Assembly: GCF_007997155.1 (NCBI RefSeq)
Contig: NZ_VORT01000004.1
Coordinates: 248,001-312,000 of the forward strand
From: Aequorivita antarctica
GTDB lineage: Bacteria > Bacteroidota > Bacteroidia > Flavobacteriales > Flavobacteriaceae
Length of the DNA stretch: 64,000 nt
Reading direction: 5' to 3'
Shown: positions 44,985-54,867 of the stretch, piece after piece
How positions within the stretch are numbered: position 1 is the stretch's first letter
Layout: every line of letters begins with the position of its first letter
Position numbers and translations under genes: made by a program
The notes under the pieces: model-generated
What the model saw: only the letters and a program-made list of their open reading frames with translations
The model's database searches: none
What the model was told of the DNA's origin: nothing

Positions 44985-45674
44985 TTAAAAGTTTGGGCTT
45001 AGGTTGTATTCGTTGTAAAAATCATTCAATATTTGGAGCACCTGATCTTCTGTATCAACTAGATGAACTAGTTCTAAATCTTCTGCTCCCACATTATTAT
45101 GCGCTTCCAAAAGCGTTGTTTTTATCCATTCAAAAAGTCCTCCCCAAAATTCGGTTCCTACAAGTATCAGGGGGAATTTATCAATTTTATGAGTTTGAAT
45201 CAGTGTTAATGCCTCGAATAATTCATCAAGCGTTCCAAAGCCTCCCGGCATCACCACAAATCCTTGTGAGTATTTTACGAACATTACTTTTCGCACAAAA
45301 AAGTAATCAAAATCAATGCTTTTATCGCTGTCAATGTATGGATTGTCGTGTTGTTCAAAAGGAAGTGTAATATTCAAACCCACGGAAGTCCCACCAGCTA
45401 GGTGTGCGCCTTTGTTTCCAGCCTCCATAATTCCAGGACCACCACCCGTAATTACTCCATACCCATTTTCGGTTATTTTTTTGGCAATACTTTCTGCCAA
45501 TTTATAATATTTATTATCGGGTTTTGTACGGGCAGAGCCAAATATGGACACACAGGGACCAATCCGACTCATTTTTTCATAACCACCGACAAACTCTCCC
45601 ATTATTTTGAAAATGGCCCAGGAGTCATTTGTTTTTACTTGATTCCAGTTTTTCGGTATTTGTTCGTCTCTCAT
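44985..45674 (-). CDS. LOG-family (TIGR00730) Rossmann protein
   Basis: 229 residues. The family hallmark PGGFGTLDELFEALTLIQ and the nucleotide-binding GGGPGIMEAGNKGAH are both intact. Characterised relatives (LOG) hydrolyse cytokinin riboside 5'-monophosphate or other nucleoside monophosphates to base and ribose phosphate. The N-terminal extension (about 1-50) is typical of the longer bacterial type. It lies 15 bases upstream of the M1-like gene, with a 76-base gap downstream of uvrA on the same strand. Confidence 0.85.
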   Translation of the reverse strand: MRDEQIPKNWNQVKTNDSWAIFKIMGEFVGGYEKMSRIGPCVSIFGSARTKPDNKYYKLAESIAKKITENGYGVITGGGPGIMEAGNKGAHLAGGTSVGLNITLPFEQHDNPYIDSDKSIDFDYFFVRKVMFVKYSQGFVVMPGGFGTLDELFEALTLIQTHKIDKFPLILVGTEFWGGLFEWIKTTLLEAHNNVGAEDLELVHLVDTEDQVLQILNDFYNEYNLSPNF

Positions 45675-45697
45675 TTTTTTTATTCAAAGTTCTAAAT

Positions 45698-45738
45698 TTA
45701 AAATTCAAGGTTTTTTAATGTTGAACCTTGAATTTTAA
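45698..45738. repeat. Perfect 15-bp inverted repeat between uvrA and the LOG gene
   Basis: TTAAAATTCAAGGTT (45698-45712) and AACCTTGAATTTTAA (45724-45738) around an 11-base loop. AT-rich, no T-run suitable for termination in the minus direction. Probably a dispersed palindromic repeat. Confidence 0.6.
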
Positions 45739-45750
45739 TATCGATAATTG

Positions 45751-48582
45751 CTAATGTAATTCTTTTTTAAGGAACCGGGCGGTATAGCTTTTTTTGTCGT
45801 CGGCAATTTGTTCGGGTGTGCCCAAAGCCATTATTTTCCCACCTTGTTTTCCACCTTCAGGGCCAATATCTATTATATAATCAACGGTTTTTATAACGTC
45901 CAAATTGTGCTCAATAATAAGTACAGTATTGCCTTTTTCTACCAATTTGTTCAATACAACCATCAATACGCGAATATCCTCAAAATGAAGTCCTGTTGTG
46001 GGTTCGTCCAGAATATAAAAAGTATTTCCAGTATCTCGCTTGGAAAGTTCTGTTGCCAGTTTAATACGTTGTGCTTCGCCACCGGAAAGCGTTGTGGACT
46101 GTTGGCCCAGCGTAATGTAACCGAGCCCAACGTCTTTTATGGTTTTAACTTTTCGGTGGATTTTCGGGATGTTTTCAAAAAAATCGTCGGCTTCGTTGAT
46201 GGTCATATCCAAAACATCAAAAATTGATTTTCCCTTATAACGAATTTCCAAAGTTTCTCTGTTGAAACGTTTGCCTTGGCAGGTTTCACATTCCACATAA
46301 ACGTCGGGAAGGAAATTCATCTCAATTACTCTTAAACCAGCACCTTTGCAAGTTTCACAGCGACCGCCTGCAACGTTGAAGCTAAAACGACCGGGTTTGT
46401 AACCGCGAATCATCGCTTCAGAGGTTTTGGCGAAAAGATTCCGTATTTCGGAAAAGACGCCCGTATAAGTAGCTGGATTACTCCGCGGTGTTCTACCGAT
46501 GGGTGATTGATTAATGTCTATTACTTTGTCAATGTTCTCAAGCCCTTCAATTTTTTTGTAAGGCATCGGTTTTTTTACACCGTTGAAAAAATGCGCATTC
46601 AAAATAGGGTAGAGGGTTTCGTTGATGAGCGTACTTTTTCCGCTCCCCGAAACACCTGTAACACCAATCATTTTTCCCAAAGGAAATTGAACAGAAATGT
46701 TTTTCAAATTGTTTCCTGAAGCACCTTTCAGCGTTAGCGTTTTACCGTTTCCTTTTCGGCGATTCTTCGGAATTTCTATTTCTTTTTTTCCGTTTAGGTA
46801 ATCCGCTGTAAGGGTATCGTGCTTCTTTATTTCCTCGGGAGTTCCTTCTGAAACAATTTCGCCACCATGCCTTCCTGCAGCAGGCCCAATGTCAATAACA
46901 TGGTCGGCACTTTCAATCATTTCTTTATCGTGTTCCACCACAATTACCGAATTGCCGATTTCTCTTAATTGCTTCAGTGAATAAATTAATCGTTCATTGT
47001 CGCGTTGATGTAGACCAATACTGGGCTCGTCTAAAATATAAAGCACGCCAACCAATTGCGAACCGATTTGTGTTGCTAAGCGAATTCGCTGCGCTTCGCC
47101 ACCAGAAAGTGATTTTGAACTGCGGTCCAAAGCCAAATAGGTTAGGCCAACATCCACCAAAAACTGAAGTCGTGAGCGGACTTCTTTTATGATTTCCGAA
47201 GCAATTTTTAACTGTGTTTCGGAAAGATTTTTTTCGAGATTCTTAAACCATTCTGCCAGTTCCACAACGTCCATATGGGCGAGTTCGGCAATGTTTTTTT
47301 TATTCACTTTAAAGTAAAGTGATTCTTTTCGAAGGCGTGTTCCGTTACATTCAGGACAAGGAATCTTGTCCATGTATTCCTTGGCCCAACGTTTTAGGGA
47401 AGTGGATTCGTTGGCATCAAATGTATTTTGGATAAAGGTAGCAACGCCTTCAAAATCAATTTTATAGTTTCGAGTGATGCCCAAAGTTTTAGACTCGATT
47501 TCGAATTTTTCATTTCCGCCGAAAAAGATAACGTCTTTTGCTTGCTGAGGAATACTTTCAAAGGAGTCGCTCATTTTAAAATTGAAGCGTTCCGCAATAA
47601 GCTCCAACTGTTTAAAAACCCAGTTATTTTTTTGCGTCCCATGTGGAACCAAAGCCCCTTGTTTTATGGAAAGTTTCGGGTTTGAAACTAGTTTGTTTAG
47701 ATTGACTTCATAAAGTTTACCAAGCCCTTTGCAATTAGGGCACATCCCTTTTGGGGAATTGAACGAAAAATTGTTTGGCTCTGGATTTGGATATGAAATC
47801 CCTGACGATGGACACATCAGAGAACGGCTAAAATAGCGGGCTGCATCGGTGTCATTGTCAAGCACCATCAACACATCATCGCCGTGGTACATTGCGGTGT
47901 TTATGGTTTCGGAAAGCCGTTTGTCGTTATCATTTCCTTCTGAAACTTTCAGTCTATCAATTACTATTTCAATTTCGTGGGTTTTGTAACGATCCACTTT
48001 CATTCCCTTTACAATATCGCGCACTTCGCCGTCCACACGAACTTTCAGAAAACCTTGTTTTGCAATCTGCTCGAAAAGCTCGCGATAATGCCCCTTTCGG
48101 GAGCGTACAACAGGAGCTAGGATGCTCACTTTTTTATCAGCGAAATCTTCTAGAATGAGCTGCTTAATTTGCTCATCGCTGTAGCTGACCATTTTTTCGC
48201 CTGTGTTGTAGCTATATGCATCACTTGCTCGGGCGTAGAATAGGCGAAGAAAATCATAAATTTCGGTAATGGTACCCACGGTGGAACGCGGACTCTTACT
48301 TGTAGTCTTTTGTTCAATCGCAATTACAGGCGAAAGCCCTTCAATTTTATCGACATCGGGACGTTCCAAGCTTCCGAGAAATTGACGTGCATAAGCCGAA
48401 AAAGTTTCAATATAACGGCGTTGTCCTTCGGCATAAATAGTATCAAACGCCAAAGAGGATTTCCCACTGCCCGAAAGGCCTGTGATTACTACTAATTTTT
48501 CTCGTGGAATACGAACGTCAATGTTCTTTAAGTTATGGACGCGCGCACCCAAAACTTCAATATAATCCTCATTTTTTGACAT
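45751..48582 (-). CDS. uvrA: Excinuclease ABC subunit A
   Basis: 943 residues from the ATG at 48582; a TTG three codons earlier is not needed. UvrA is the damage-recognition ATPase of nucleotide excision repair. It has two ABC modules with Walker [15 protein letters not shown] (N-terminal) and [14 protein letters not shown] (C-terminal), signature sequences [14 protein letters not shown] and [14 protein letters not shown], and zinc-binding CxxC pairs ([24 protein letters not shown] and CETCQGKR). The -7 box ends only 6 bases before the ATG, implying a leaderless or nearly leaderless message. Confidence 0.96.
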   Translation of the reverse strand: MSKNEDYIEVLGARVHNLKNIDVRIPREKLVVITGLSGSGKSSLAFDTIYAEGQRRYIETFSAYARQFLGSLERPDVDKIEGLSPVIAIEQKTTSKSPRSTVGTITEIYDFLRLFYARASDAYSYNTGEKMVSYSDEQIKQLILEDFADKKVSILAPVVRSRKGHYRELFEQIAKQGFLKVRVDGEVRDIVKGMKVDRYKTHEIEIVIDRLKVSEGNDNDKRLSETINTAMYHGDDVLMVLDNDTDAARYFSRSLMCPSSGISYPNPEPNNFSFNSPKGMCPNCKGLGKLYEVNLNKLVSNPKLSIKQGALVPHGTQKNNWVFKQLELIAERFNFKMSDSFESIPQQAKDVIFFGGNEKFEIESKTLGITRNYKIDFEGVATFIQNTFDANESTSLKRWAKEYMDKIPCPECNGTRLRKESLYFKVNKKNIAELAHMDVVELAEWFKNLEKNLSETQLKIASEIIKEVRSRLQFLVDVGLTYLALDRSSKSLSGGEAQRIRLATQIGSQLVGVLYILDEPSIGLHQRDNERLIYSLKQLREIGNSVIVVEHDKEMIESADHVIDIGPAAGRHGGEIVSEGTPEEIKKHDTLTADYLNGKKEIEIPKNRRKGNGKTLTLKGASGNNLKNISVQFPLGKMIGVTGVSGSGKSTLINETLYPILNAHFFNGVKKPMPYKKIEGLENIDKVIDINQSPIGRTPRSNPATYTGVFSEIRNLFAKTSEAMIRGYKPGRFSFNVAGGRCETCKGAGLRVIEMNFLPDVYVECETCQGKRFNRETLEIRYKGKSIFDVLDMTINEADDFFENIPKIHRKVKTIKDVGLGYITLGQQSTTLSGGEAQRIKLATELSKRDTGNTFYILDEPTTGLHFEDIRVLMVVLNKLVEKGNTVLIIEHNLDVIKTVDYIIDIGPEGGKQGGKIMALGTPEQIADDKKSYTARFLKKELH

Positions 48583-48588
48583 AGCTTG

Positions 48589-48596
48589 CAAAGGTA
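48589..48596 (-). promoter_or_regulatory. -7 promoter box of uvrA
   Basis: Minus-strand TACCTTTG, exact match, ending 6 bases before the start codon. No -33 TTG at consensus spacing was seen. Confidence 0.45.
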
Positions 48597-48672
48597 CTCA
48601 ATAGAATGGAAAATAAAGAATGCATGGCATCCCGTAGGTGTTAATTTTTAATGAAAAATCAGACTTAAAACT

Positions 48673-49686
48673 TTAGCGATTTACTTCCTTAGAAAGAAAA
48701 ATATGAAATGTAATAGCAACATAGAAAATTGTGCTTATTACGATGGAATAGCTTACAATGACAGCTAGGACTGAAAAATTGAGCATCAAATAAGTAATTG
48801 GAACCAATACGCCAAAAACTATTAGCAGTAAGAAAACAATGTACAAGTAATAAATCAATCGCGGTGTTTTCCTGTCTATGTGGCTTTGAAATTGGGAGAG
48901 TTTAGGGATTACATCTTTTGTTAGATACTCCCACAGTTTTGAGAAAAAAACTTCATTAAACGAGGATTTTTCAAACACATCATTGTCTATTGTGTTGGCA
49001 AGGGTTAGAATTTTTTCTCTGTGGCGTTCAAAAACGGCATCCAAATTTAGCGATTCTTTGTAATTTCCAAATTTATAGCCAAAAACATACCACAAGCCAG
49101 ACCCACATTTGTGTTCCACCCATTTCTCTATAATATTGTTGTTATAAAAAACTGGATAATTTATAGTTTCTGGAATTTGCTTTTCTTTTGGATCTGTCAT
49201 CAATAGCGATTTCAATTCCATATAAAGATTTTCGGTTTCGCCAAAATGATGTGTTTCCTGGAGAAATTCAATAGCCAATTTTGACTTGCCTTTATAAAAC
49301 TCCTTTACATCAAAATAGCTGAGATTTGAGTAATCTTTCTCCATGTAATCCTTTAGACCCGGAAGCCAAATATCTGAGTTGAACAAGATTTCCGAAATTG
49401 TTCGGAAATTGTGCATTTTTTGTGTTGTCTTGCTTATTTTGTGAATTATTTTGGCTTTATAGGATTTTTGGTTCATTGCAGAAGTAGCCAAAAAAACCAT
49501 TAAAATCGCTGATAAAAAACCACTGACCCCAATATAAATACCGGTAAGTTTCTTTAAATTTTCTTCAAAACCAAGGGTGTTTAGGTATTTGTCGTAGAGT
49601 AGAAAAATAAGCCCTACACAGATTGCACCACTTATCACAAAAGTGATAATGGAATACAAATCCTTGAACACAAATTTACTTCTCAT
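48673..49686 (-). CDS. Membrane protein of unknown function
   Basis: 337 residues with two N-terminal membrane helices (about 12-32 and 48-70), a soluble central region of about 200 residues rich in charged and aromatic residues (HKISKTTQKMHNFRTISEIL, WVEHKCGSGLWYVFGYKFG) and two C-terminal helices (about 275-300 and 305-330). No motif was recognised; the layout is like sensor or effector membrane proteins, but nothing more can be said. It has no close co-oriented neighbours (about 90 bases before uvrA and 286 bases after ggt), so it is likely transcribed alone. A 13-bp palindrome lies just upstream. Confidence 0.65.
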   Translation of the reverse strand: MRSKFVFKDLYSIITFVISGAICVGLIFLLYDKYLNTLGFEENLKKLTGIYIGVSGFLSAILMVFLATSAMNQKSYKAKIIHKISKTTQKMHNFRTISEILFNSDIWLPGLKDYMEKDYSNLSYFDVKEFYKGKSKLAIEFLQETHHFGETENLYMELKSLLMTDPKEKQIPETINYPVFYNNNIIEKWVEHKCGSGLWYVFGYKFGNYKESLNLDAVFERHREKILTLANTIDNDVFEKSSFNEVFFSKLWEYLTKDVIPKLSQFQSHIDRKTPRLIYYLYIVFLLLIVFGVLVPITYLMLNFSVLAVIVSYSIVISTIFYVAITFHIFLSKEVNR

Positions 49687-49697
49687 AGGCTAAACAA

Positions 49698-49710
49698 CGC
49701 CATATTGGCG
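49698..49710. promoter_or_regulatory. Short palindrome upstream of the unknown membrane protein
   Basis: CGCCA-TAT-TGGCG, a perfect 5-bp dyad with a 3-base centre, 11 bases before the start codon at 49686. It could be an operator or leader hairpin. The rest of the 286-base gap (49687-49972) is AT-rich, with another 8-bp inverted repeat (TAATGCAC/GTGCATTA) at 49931-49962 and no coding frame. Confidence 0.3.
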
Positions 49711-49972
49711 AAAAGGCAATAAAACGGGGATTTTTTGAAATAGAAATTTATTACAGAAAAATGAAATAATTAATTTCTGCAACAAGAGATAAAGAAAAGA
49801 TTATATATGTTTCTGCAATAGAAGAAATAAATAGTTTTTTCAAAAGGTCTCAATCTAAATTTTGTAAAAATCCTTGGTTAATTCCCTCAAATCTAACCTT
49901 TTTAATTGCCCAAATATACACCTTTCGACGTAATGCACAACATTTCGATTAAGCGTGCATTAAAGTTTTAAT

Positions 49973-51685
49973 TTAATAACCTACTGCTGTATCATCACCA
50001 CGATTATCGGCACCCCCTTCAAGTTTACCACTTGGCAAGATCAAAATAGCATCCACATTACCAATTTCCGGTAATATTTCGCTATTTGAAAGATATCCTT
50101 TTGTCTCAAGATCTTTTAAAACTTCTGTAGGAAAACCTTTTTGTTCCAGTAAGATCACATCAGGCATCCATTGGTGGTGGAAACGCGGGGCATTTACAGC
50201 TTCTTGCATATTCATTTTAAATTCATAAACATTCAAAAATGTCTGCAGTACCGAAGTAATTATTGTGGAGCCACCCGGTGTTCCCAAAATCATTAATAAC
50301 TTTCCGTCTTTTTCAACAATTGTGGGTGTCATAGAGCTTAGCATTCTTTTTTGGGGTTCAATAGCGTTTGCCTCTCCGCCAATCAAACCGAACATATTTG
50401 GCGTTCCAGGTTTGGCGCTAAAGTCGTCCATTTCATTGTTTAGGAAAAAACCCAATTCCGAAATATAAAGTTTTGAACCATAGGAAGCGTTAAGGGTTGT
50501 AGTAACTGAAACTGCATTTCCGAATTTATCAACGATGGAATAATGGGTGGTTTCCATACTTTCATAACCACTTATTTTCCCAGGTTTTATTTCTTCGGAG
50601 GGTGTTGCCTTTTCTAATGAAAAATTCTTCATACGCTGTGAAAGATAAGTTTCGGAAAGCAATGAGTCTACTGGAATATCAATAAAATCAGGATCGCCTA
50701 AATATTCGCTTCGGTCTGCATAAGCACGTTTTTCTGCTTCTACCAAAACTTGAATATATTTTTGTGAGTTATGGCCGTATTCAGAAAGTGGAAATGGTTC
50801 TACCATTTTTAAAATCTGCCCCAAACAGATTCCGCCACTAGAGGGCGGTGCCATGGAAATTAATTTTACATCTTTATATTTAAAAATCAGTGGTTCGCGC
50901 CAAATGGCTTCATAAGCATCCAAGTCTTTTTGAGTAATAATTCCTCCTTTTTTCTTTAAGAAATCAATCATTATCTTTCCCGTTTCACCAGAATAAAATT
51001 CCGCACGACCATTTTTTGCAATTTTAGAGAGGGTATTGGCTAGTGCTACATTTTTTAAAGTATCACCTTCTTGATAAACTTCAGTAAAAATGGAAGACTT
51101 GCCGTTTGTTTTTTCAAATTGCTCCTTGTACTCATCAAAACGAGCTTTCTGTTTTTGAGTAATTATAAAACCTTTTTTGGCAAGCTCTATCACAGGTTTT
51201 AGGAGAATTTCCATAGGAAGTGATCCAAATTTTTCGTGAACTGCGAAAATGCCTGCAATGCTTCCGGGAACACCCACAGCCAGACCGCCATCAGTGCTTT
51301 TTTCTGGAATGAAATTGCCTTCTTTGTCTAAATACATATCTCTTGAGGCAGCTATGGGCGCTTTTTCTCGAAAATCCAAGGAACCGATTTCTCCATATTC
51401 GGTTCTGTAAACCATAAATCCGCCACCGCCAATATTGCCAGCATTTGGGTGCGTTAGAGCCAAAGCCATTTGTGTGGCAATCATCGCATCAAAAGCATTG
51501 CCGCCTATCTTTAAAATTTCCGTACCGATTTTTGAGGCTTCCGCACGCGCAGAAACAACCATGGCACTATCGGCAATCACACCTTTTTCTTCAATTTTTG
51601 GAGGTTCTACTTGGGTTTGGGCCTGTGGCTTTTCTTTACAGGAAATCAACACAAGTATTAAAAGCAAAAAAGAAACATATCTCAT
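49973..51685 (-). CDS. ggt: Gamma-glutamyltransferase (lipoprotein or secreted)
   Basis: 570 residues, standard length. Cleaves glutathione and other gamma-glutamyl compounds outside the cytoplasm after autoprocessing into large and small subunits. The N-terminus is a lipoprotein-type signal (LVLISCKEK). The processing and catalytic site is the threonine in [19 protein letters not shown] (about residue 380). [11 protein letters not shown] and [11 protein letters not shown]-like segments follow the family, and the oxyanion region [10 protein letters not shown] is present. The start overlaps the AcpH-like gene stop by 4 bases (ATGA). Confidence 0.93.
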   Translation of the reverse strand: MRYVSFLLLILVLISCKEKPQAQTQVEPPKIEEKGVIADSAMVVSARAEASKIGTEILKIGGNAFDAMIATQMALALTHPNAGNIGGGGFMVYRTEYGEIGSLDFREKAPIAASRDMYLDKEGNFIPEKSTDGGLAVGVPGSIAGIFAVHEKFGSLPMEILLKPVIELAKKGFIITQKQKARFDEYKEQFEKTNGKSSIFTEVYQEGDTLKNVALANTLSKIAKNGRAEFYSGETGKIMIDFLKKKGGIITQKDLDAYEAIWREPLIFKYKDVKLISMAPPSSGGICLGQILKMVEPFPLSEYGHNSQKYIQVLVEAEKRAYADRSEYLGDPDFIDIPVDSLLSETYLSQRMKNFSLEKATPSEEIKPGKISGYESMETTHYSIVDKFGNAVSVTTTLNASYGSKLYISELGFFLNNEMDDFSAKPGTPNMFGLIGGEANAIEPQKRMLSSMTPTIVEKDGKLLMILGTPGGSTIITSVLQTFLNVYEFKMNMQEAVNAPRFHHQWMPDVILLEQKGFPTEVLKDLETKGYLSNSEILPEIGNVDAILILPSGKLEGGADNRGDDTAVGY

Positions 51686-52266
51686 AATTCTATAAGTTTT
51701 TGTTTGGAAAAAGTCCTAAGTTCTTCGAAAAAAGAAGTGAATTCGGCTTCAAATTCATCGTAATATTCTTCGAGTTCTGCCACGGCTAAATTCATTTTTG
51801 AAACACCTTTTGTACGGACGTTCATTTGCGCCAAAATCTTACTGATTCCTTCAACGGTGGCATAGCTTAGCAGCCAATTATCAGCAATCATATAAGGCAT
51901 CATTCGTTGGATTCGCGCCGGGAGTATTGTGAAATTTTTCCGAAGCAATTCATAAAAATCCTGAACATATTCATCCAAAGGTTGGTCTGAATACTTGCTC
52001 CAGTTTTTTGCCAAAAAGTGGTCGTATAATATATCTACAATCACGCCGCTGTAATGACTGTAATTTTTGTGAAGTCGCGCCGTACTTTGGTGCACGGTGG
52101 GATGAGCGTCAGTAAAGGTGTCTATGCCGCGGTGTAGTAAAATTCCCTTTGCAATGGACGGAGGAAACTTTTCATAGCGTTTTCCTTTAATGCCATCGGC
52201 TATAAAGTTGCCAATGATTATGCTTTCATTTTCACCAGAGAGATAGATGTGGGCTAAAAAATTCAT
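51682..52266 (-). CDS. AcpH-like acyl carrier protein phosphodiesterase
   Basis: 194 residues with the DUF479/AcpH pattern: [10 protein letters not shown] at the N-terminus, [10 protein letters not shown], the [12 protein letters not shown] motif with metal-binding His and Asp residues, and YDHFLAKNW. In E. coli, AcpH removes the 4'-phosphopantetheine arm from acyl carrier protein. The gene immediately precedes ggt with a 4-base overlap, so the two are probably translated together, though a functional link is not obvious. Confidence 0.83.
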   Translation of the reverse strand: MNFLAHIYLSGENESIIIGNFIADGIKGKRYEKFPPSIAKGILLHRGIDTFTDAHPTVHQSTARLHKNYSHYSGVIVDILYDHFLAKNWSKYSDQPLDEYVQDFYELLRKNFTILPARIQRMMPYMIADNWLLSYATVEGISKILAQMNVRTKGVSKMNLAVAELEEYYDEFEAEFTSFFEELRTFSKQKLIEL

Positions 52267-52306
52267 TCAATAAATATATGTATTTTTGAACTGTAAAAAC
52301 TGAAAA

Positions 52307-53377
52307 TTGAATAGGTTACCCAATTTGGACCCACTGCGGTTTTTTCTCGCTTCCTTCGTGTTGCTATTTCACTTACCCCAACTTTCCGCAAATCAGGGCC
52401 TACCTTATTTTGATGGACTTCCTATCTATCACCGTGGGTTGGAGGCAGTTTATATGTTTTTTGTATTGAGCGGATTTTTGATAATTCGACTTATTTATCG
52501 TGCCAAAAAGCGGGATGCTTTCTCCATAAAAGATTTTTATATTCGAAGAATTCTGCGAATTTTTCCGCTTTATTATCTTGTTTTGGGCTTCGGACTGCTC
52601 TTTTACAATGTGATTTTACCCTTTTTGAATATTCCTTTTGAAATAAACTACACTTGGAAAGAAGCCTTTTTATACAACGTTTTCTTTCTTCCGAATGTCT
52701 TTGCGAAAATATACGAACCTGGCGGGATACTTGAAATTCTTTGGTCCATCGGGATTGAGGAGCAATTTTATCTCGTGATTGCACCTTTGCTTTTTTTCAT
52801 AAATGTGAAATGGATTTTGCGGGTTTTAAGCGTATTGTTAATTGGTTATTTCATCCTTTATTGGTCCGATGTTTTTGAAATGCTTCGGAAATATACTTTT
52901 GTGTTTTTCTACCTTTTTTCAGGCGGGGTTATTGCTATTCTTGAAGAAAAGAAAAAGTTGGAATTTTTGAAGCGTTCGGCAGTTTTTCCATTACTGATTT
53001 GCATTGCGACTTTGCTCTATTTTGTAACAGATTGGTTTCTATTTGAACCTATGTGGTTTCGGGCTTTATTCACTTGTTTGCTATTCGCATTTTTTATCCA
53101 TTCACTGGCATTTAATAGTAGAGGAGTTGAAGTGAACAATAAAATATTGAATCATTTCGGAAGTATTTCCTACGGAATTTATATGTTTCACGCTATAGTT
53201 TTAAATGCTGTTGTATTTTTGTTTTTGAAATTGGAAGTGCTCCAAAACCTTAATGAAACTTTAACCATAATTTTAATGCACCTGCTTACCTTCGCAGGCA
53301 CACTTTTAATTGCTCATTTGTCTTACACCTACTTTGAGCTTTACTTTTTAAAATTGAAAAATAAATTTAGAAAATGA
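52307..53377 (+). CDS. Acyltransferase family 3 (OafA/YrhL-type) membrane protein
   Basis: 356 residues with about ten membrane helices. Opens with the family pattern NLDPLRFFLASFVLLFHLP, including the conserved histidine at about residue 22, and has FYIRRILRIFPLYY, the RRxxRIxPxY-like signature. Such proteins O-acylate sugars of lipopolysaccharide, capsule or other envelope glycans. The start appears to be TTG at 52307: an in-frame TGA lies two codons upstream and the first ATG is about 50 codons too late. Donor and acceptor are unknown. Confidence 0.85.
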   Translation: MNRLPNLDPLRFFLASFVLLFHLPQLSANQGLPYFDGLPIYHRGLEAVYMFFVLSGFLIIRLIYRAKKRDAFSIKDFYIRRILRIFPLYYLVLGFGLLFYNVILPFLNIPFEINYTWKEAFLYNVFFLPNVFAKIYEPGGILEILWSIGIEEQFYLVIAPLLFFINVKWILRVLSVLLIGYFILYWSDVFEMLRKYTFVFFYLFSGGVIAILEEKKKLEFLKRSAVFPLLICIATLLYFVTDWFLFEPMWFRALFTCLLFAFFIHSLAFNSRGVEVNNKILNHFGSISYGIYMFHAIVLNAVVFLFLKLEVLQNLNETLTIILMHLLTFAGTLLIAHLSYTYFELYFLKLKNKFRK

Positions 53378-53380
53378 CTT

Positions 53381-53440
53381 TTGAAGTACGAAATACGAAA
53401 TGTGAAGTACGAAGTACAATTAACATTAAACATTAACAAT
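53381..53440. repeat. Short-word repeat tract upstream of the phosphohexomutase gene
   Basis: The gap between two genes consists almost wholly of imperfect repeats of GAAGTACGAA-like words followed by ATTAACATTAAACATTAAC. It looks like slippage-derived or dispersed intergenic repeat DNA and occupies the region where the promoter of 53446 would lie. Confidence 0.5.
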
Positions 53441-53445
53441 AGGAA

Positions 53446-54867
53446 ATGACACTAATTAAATCTATATCAGGAATCCGCGGTACTATTGGCGGGACGCAAG
53501 GCGAAAACTTAACTCCAATTGATGCTGTAAAATATGCCGCAGCATACGGAAGCTGGGTAAAACAACAACGCAATAAAGAAACTTATAAAGTGGTCGTGGG
53601 CCGTGACGCGAGGATTTCAGGTGAAATGATGCAGCAATTGGTAATGAACACGCTCATCGGGATGGGGATTAGCGTGATAGACCTTAATCTTTCCACAACG
53701 CCAACGGTTGAAGTAGCCGTTGCATTGGAGCACGCCGATGGCGGAATTATACTTACCGCAAGTCACAACCCAAAACAGTGGAACGCTCTGAAATTGTTGA
53801 ACAATAAAGGTGAATTTTTAAATTCAGAAGCAGGGCAGCAAATCCTCGACATTGCCGAAAACGGAACGATTGAATTTGCTGAAGTTGATAATCTGGGCGA
53901 AATCCATAAAAATGATGCATATATCGATTTGCATATTGACGAAATACTGAACCTGCCTTTGGTGAAAGCTGATGCAATAAAACGATGCAAGTTTAAAGTG
54001 ATTGTGGATGCTGTTAATTCCACTGGCGGAATTGCCGTGCCTTTACTTTTAGAAGCTTTGGGCGTGGAACCTGTAAAATTGCACTGCACCCCAAACGGGG
54101 AGTTTCCGCATAATCCTGAGCCTTTAAAAGAACACTTGGGCGATCTGATGGAAAGTGTTGTAAAAAACCGAGCCGACTTCGGAATAGCTGTTGATCCTGA
54201 TGTTGACCGACTTGCCTTTATAGATGAGAAAGGTGAAATGTTTGGTGAAGAATATACGCTGGTTGCCGTTGCCGATTATGTTTTACAGAATACTCCAGGA
54301 AATACGGTGAGCAATATGTCATCTTCTCGAGCTTTACGCGATGTTACCGAAAAGCACGGCGGAACTTATACTGCTAGCGCCGTTGGGGAAGTAAATGTGG
54401 TAGAAAAAATGAAGGAAACCAACGCCGTAATAGGAGGTGAGGGCAACGGTGGTATTATTTATCCTGAGCTTCACTACGGTCGCGACAGTTTGGTGGGAAT
54501 TGCTTTGTTCTTAAGCTTTTTAGCTGAAGAAAAAATTGCCGTGAGCGAACTTCGGAAAAGATATACCGCTTATTTTATGAGCAAAAAGAAGATTGAATTA
54601 ACACCACAGTTGGATGTTGATGCCATTTTGAAAGCTATGGAGGCAAAATATGCTTCTGACCTGCGTGCCACCGAAGCTTCAGCGAAGGTGCAAGACATAA
54701 ACACGATTGATGGTGTAAAAATTGATTTTGCAGAAAACTGGGTACATCTTCGGAAATCAAACACGGAGCCAATTATCAGGATTTATACTGAAGCAAAAAG
54801 CCAGGAAGAGGCAGATGTTTTGGCGGATAGGATTATTGGGGAAATAAAAGCAGTTGCTGGATTGTAA
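53446..54867 (+). CDS. glmM: Phosphoglucosamine mutase-type phosphohexomutase
   Basis: 473 residues. Expected to interconvert glucosamine 6-phosphate and 1-phosphate on the path to UDP-GlcNAc for peptidoglycan and LPS. Alpha-D-phosphohexomutase features: catalytic serine in IILTASHNPKQWNA (Ser106), the Mg-binding DPDVDR (250-255), the sugar-binding loop GGEGNGGIIYPELHYGRDS, and the phosphate-binding RKSNTEPIIRIYTEA near the C-terminus. Phosphomannomutase or phosphoglucomutase activity cannot be ruled out from sequence alone, hence moderate certainty of the symbol. Confidence 0.87.
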   Translation: MTLIKSISGIRGTIGGTQGENLTPIDAVKYAAAYGSWVKQQRNKETYKVVVGRDARISGEMMQQLVMNTLIGMGISVIDLNLSTTPTVEVAVALEHADGGIILTASHNPKQWNALKLLNNKGEFLNSEAGQQILDIAENGTIEFAEVDNLGEIHKNDAYIDLHIDEILNLPLVKADAIKRCKFKVIVDAVNSTGGIAVPLLLEALGVEPVKLHCTPNGEFPHNPEPLKEHLGDLMESVVKNRADFGIAVDPDVDRLAFIDEKGEMFGEEYTLVAVADYVLQNTPGNTVSNMSSSRALRDVTEKHGGTYTASAVGEVNVVEKMKETNAVIGGEGNGGIIYPELHYGRDSLVGIALFLSFLAEEKIAVSELRKRYTAYFMSKKKIELTPQLDVDAILKAMEAKYASDLRATEASAKVQDINTIDGVKIDFAENWVHLRKSNTEPIIRIYTEAKSQEEADVLADRIIGEIKAVAGL

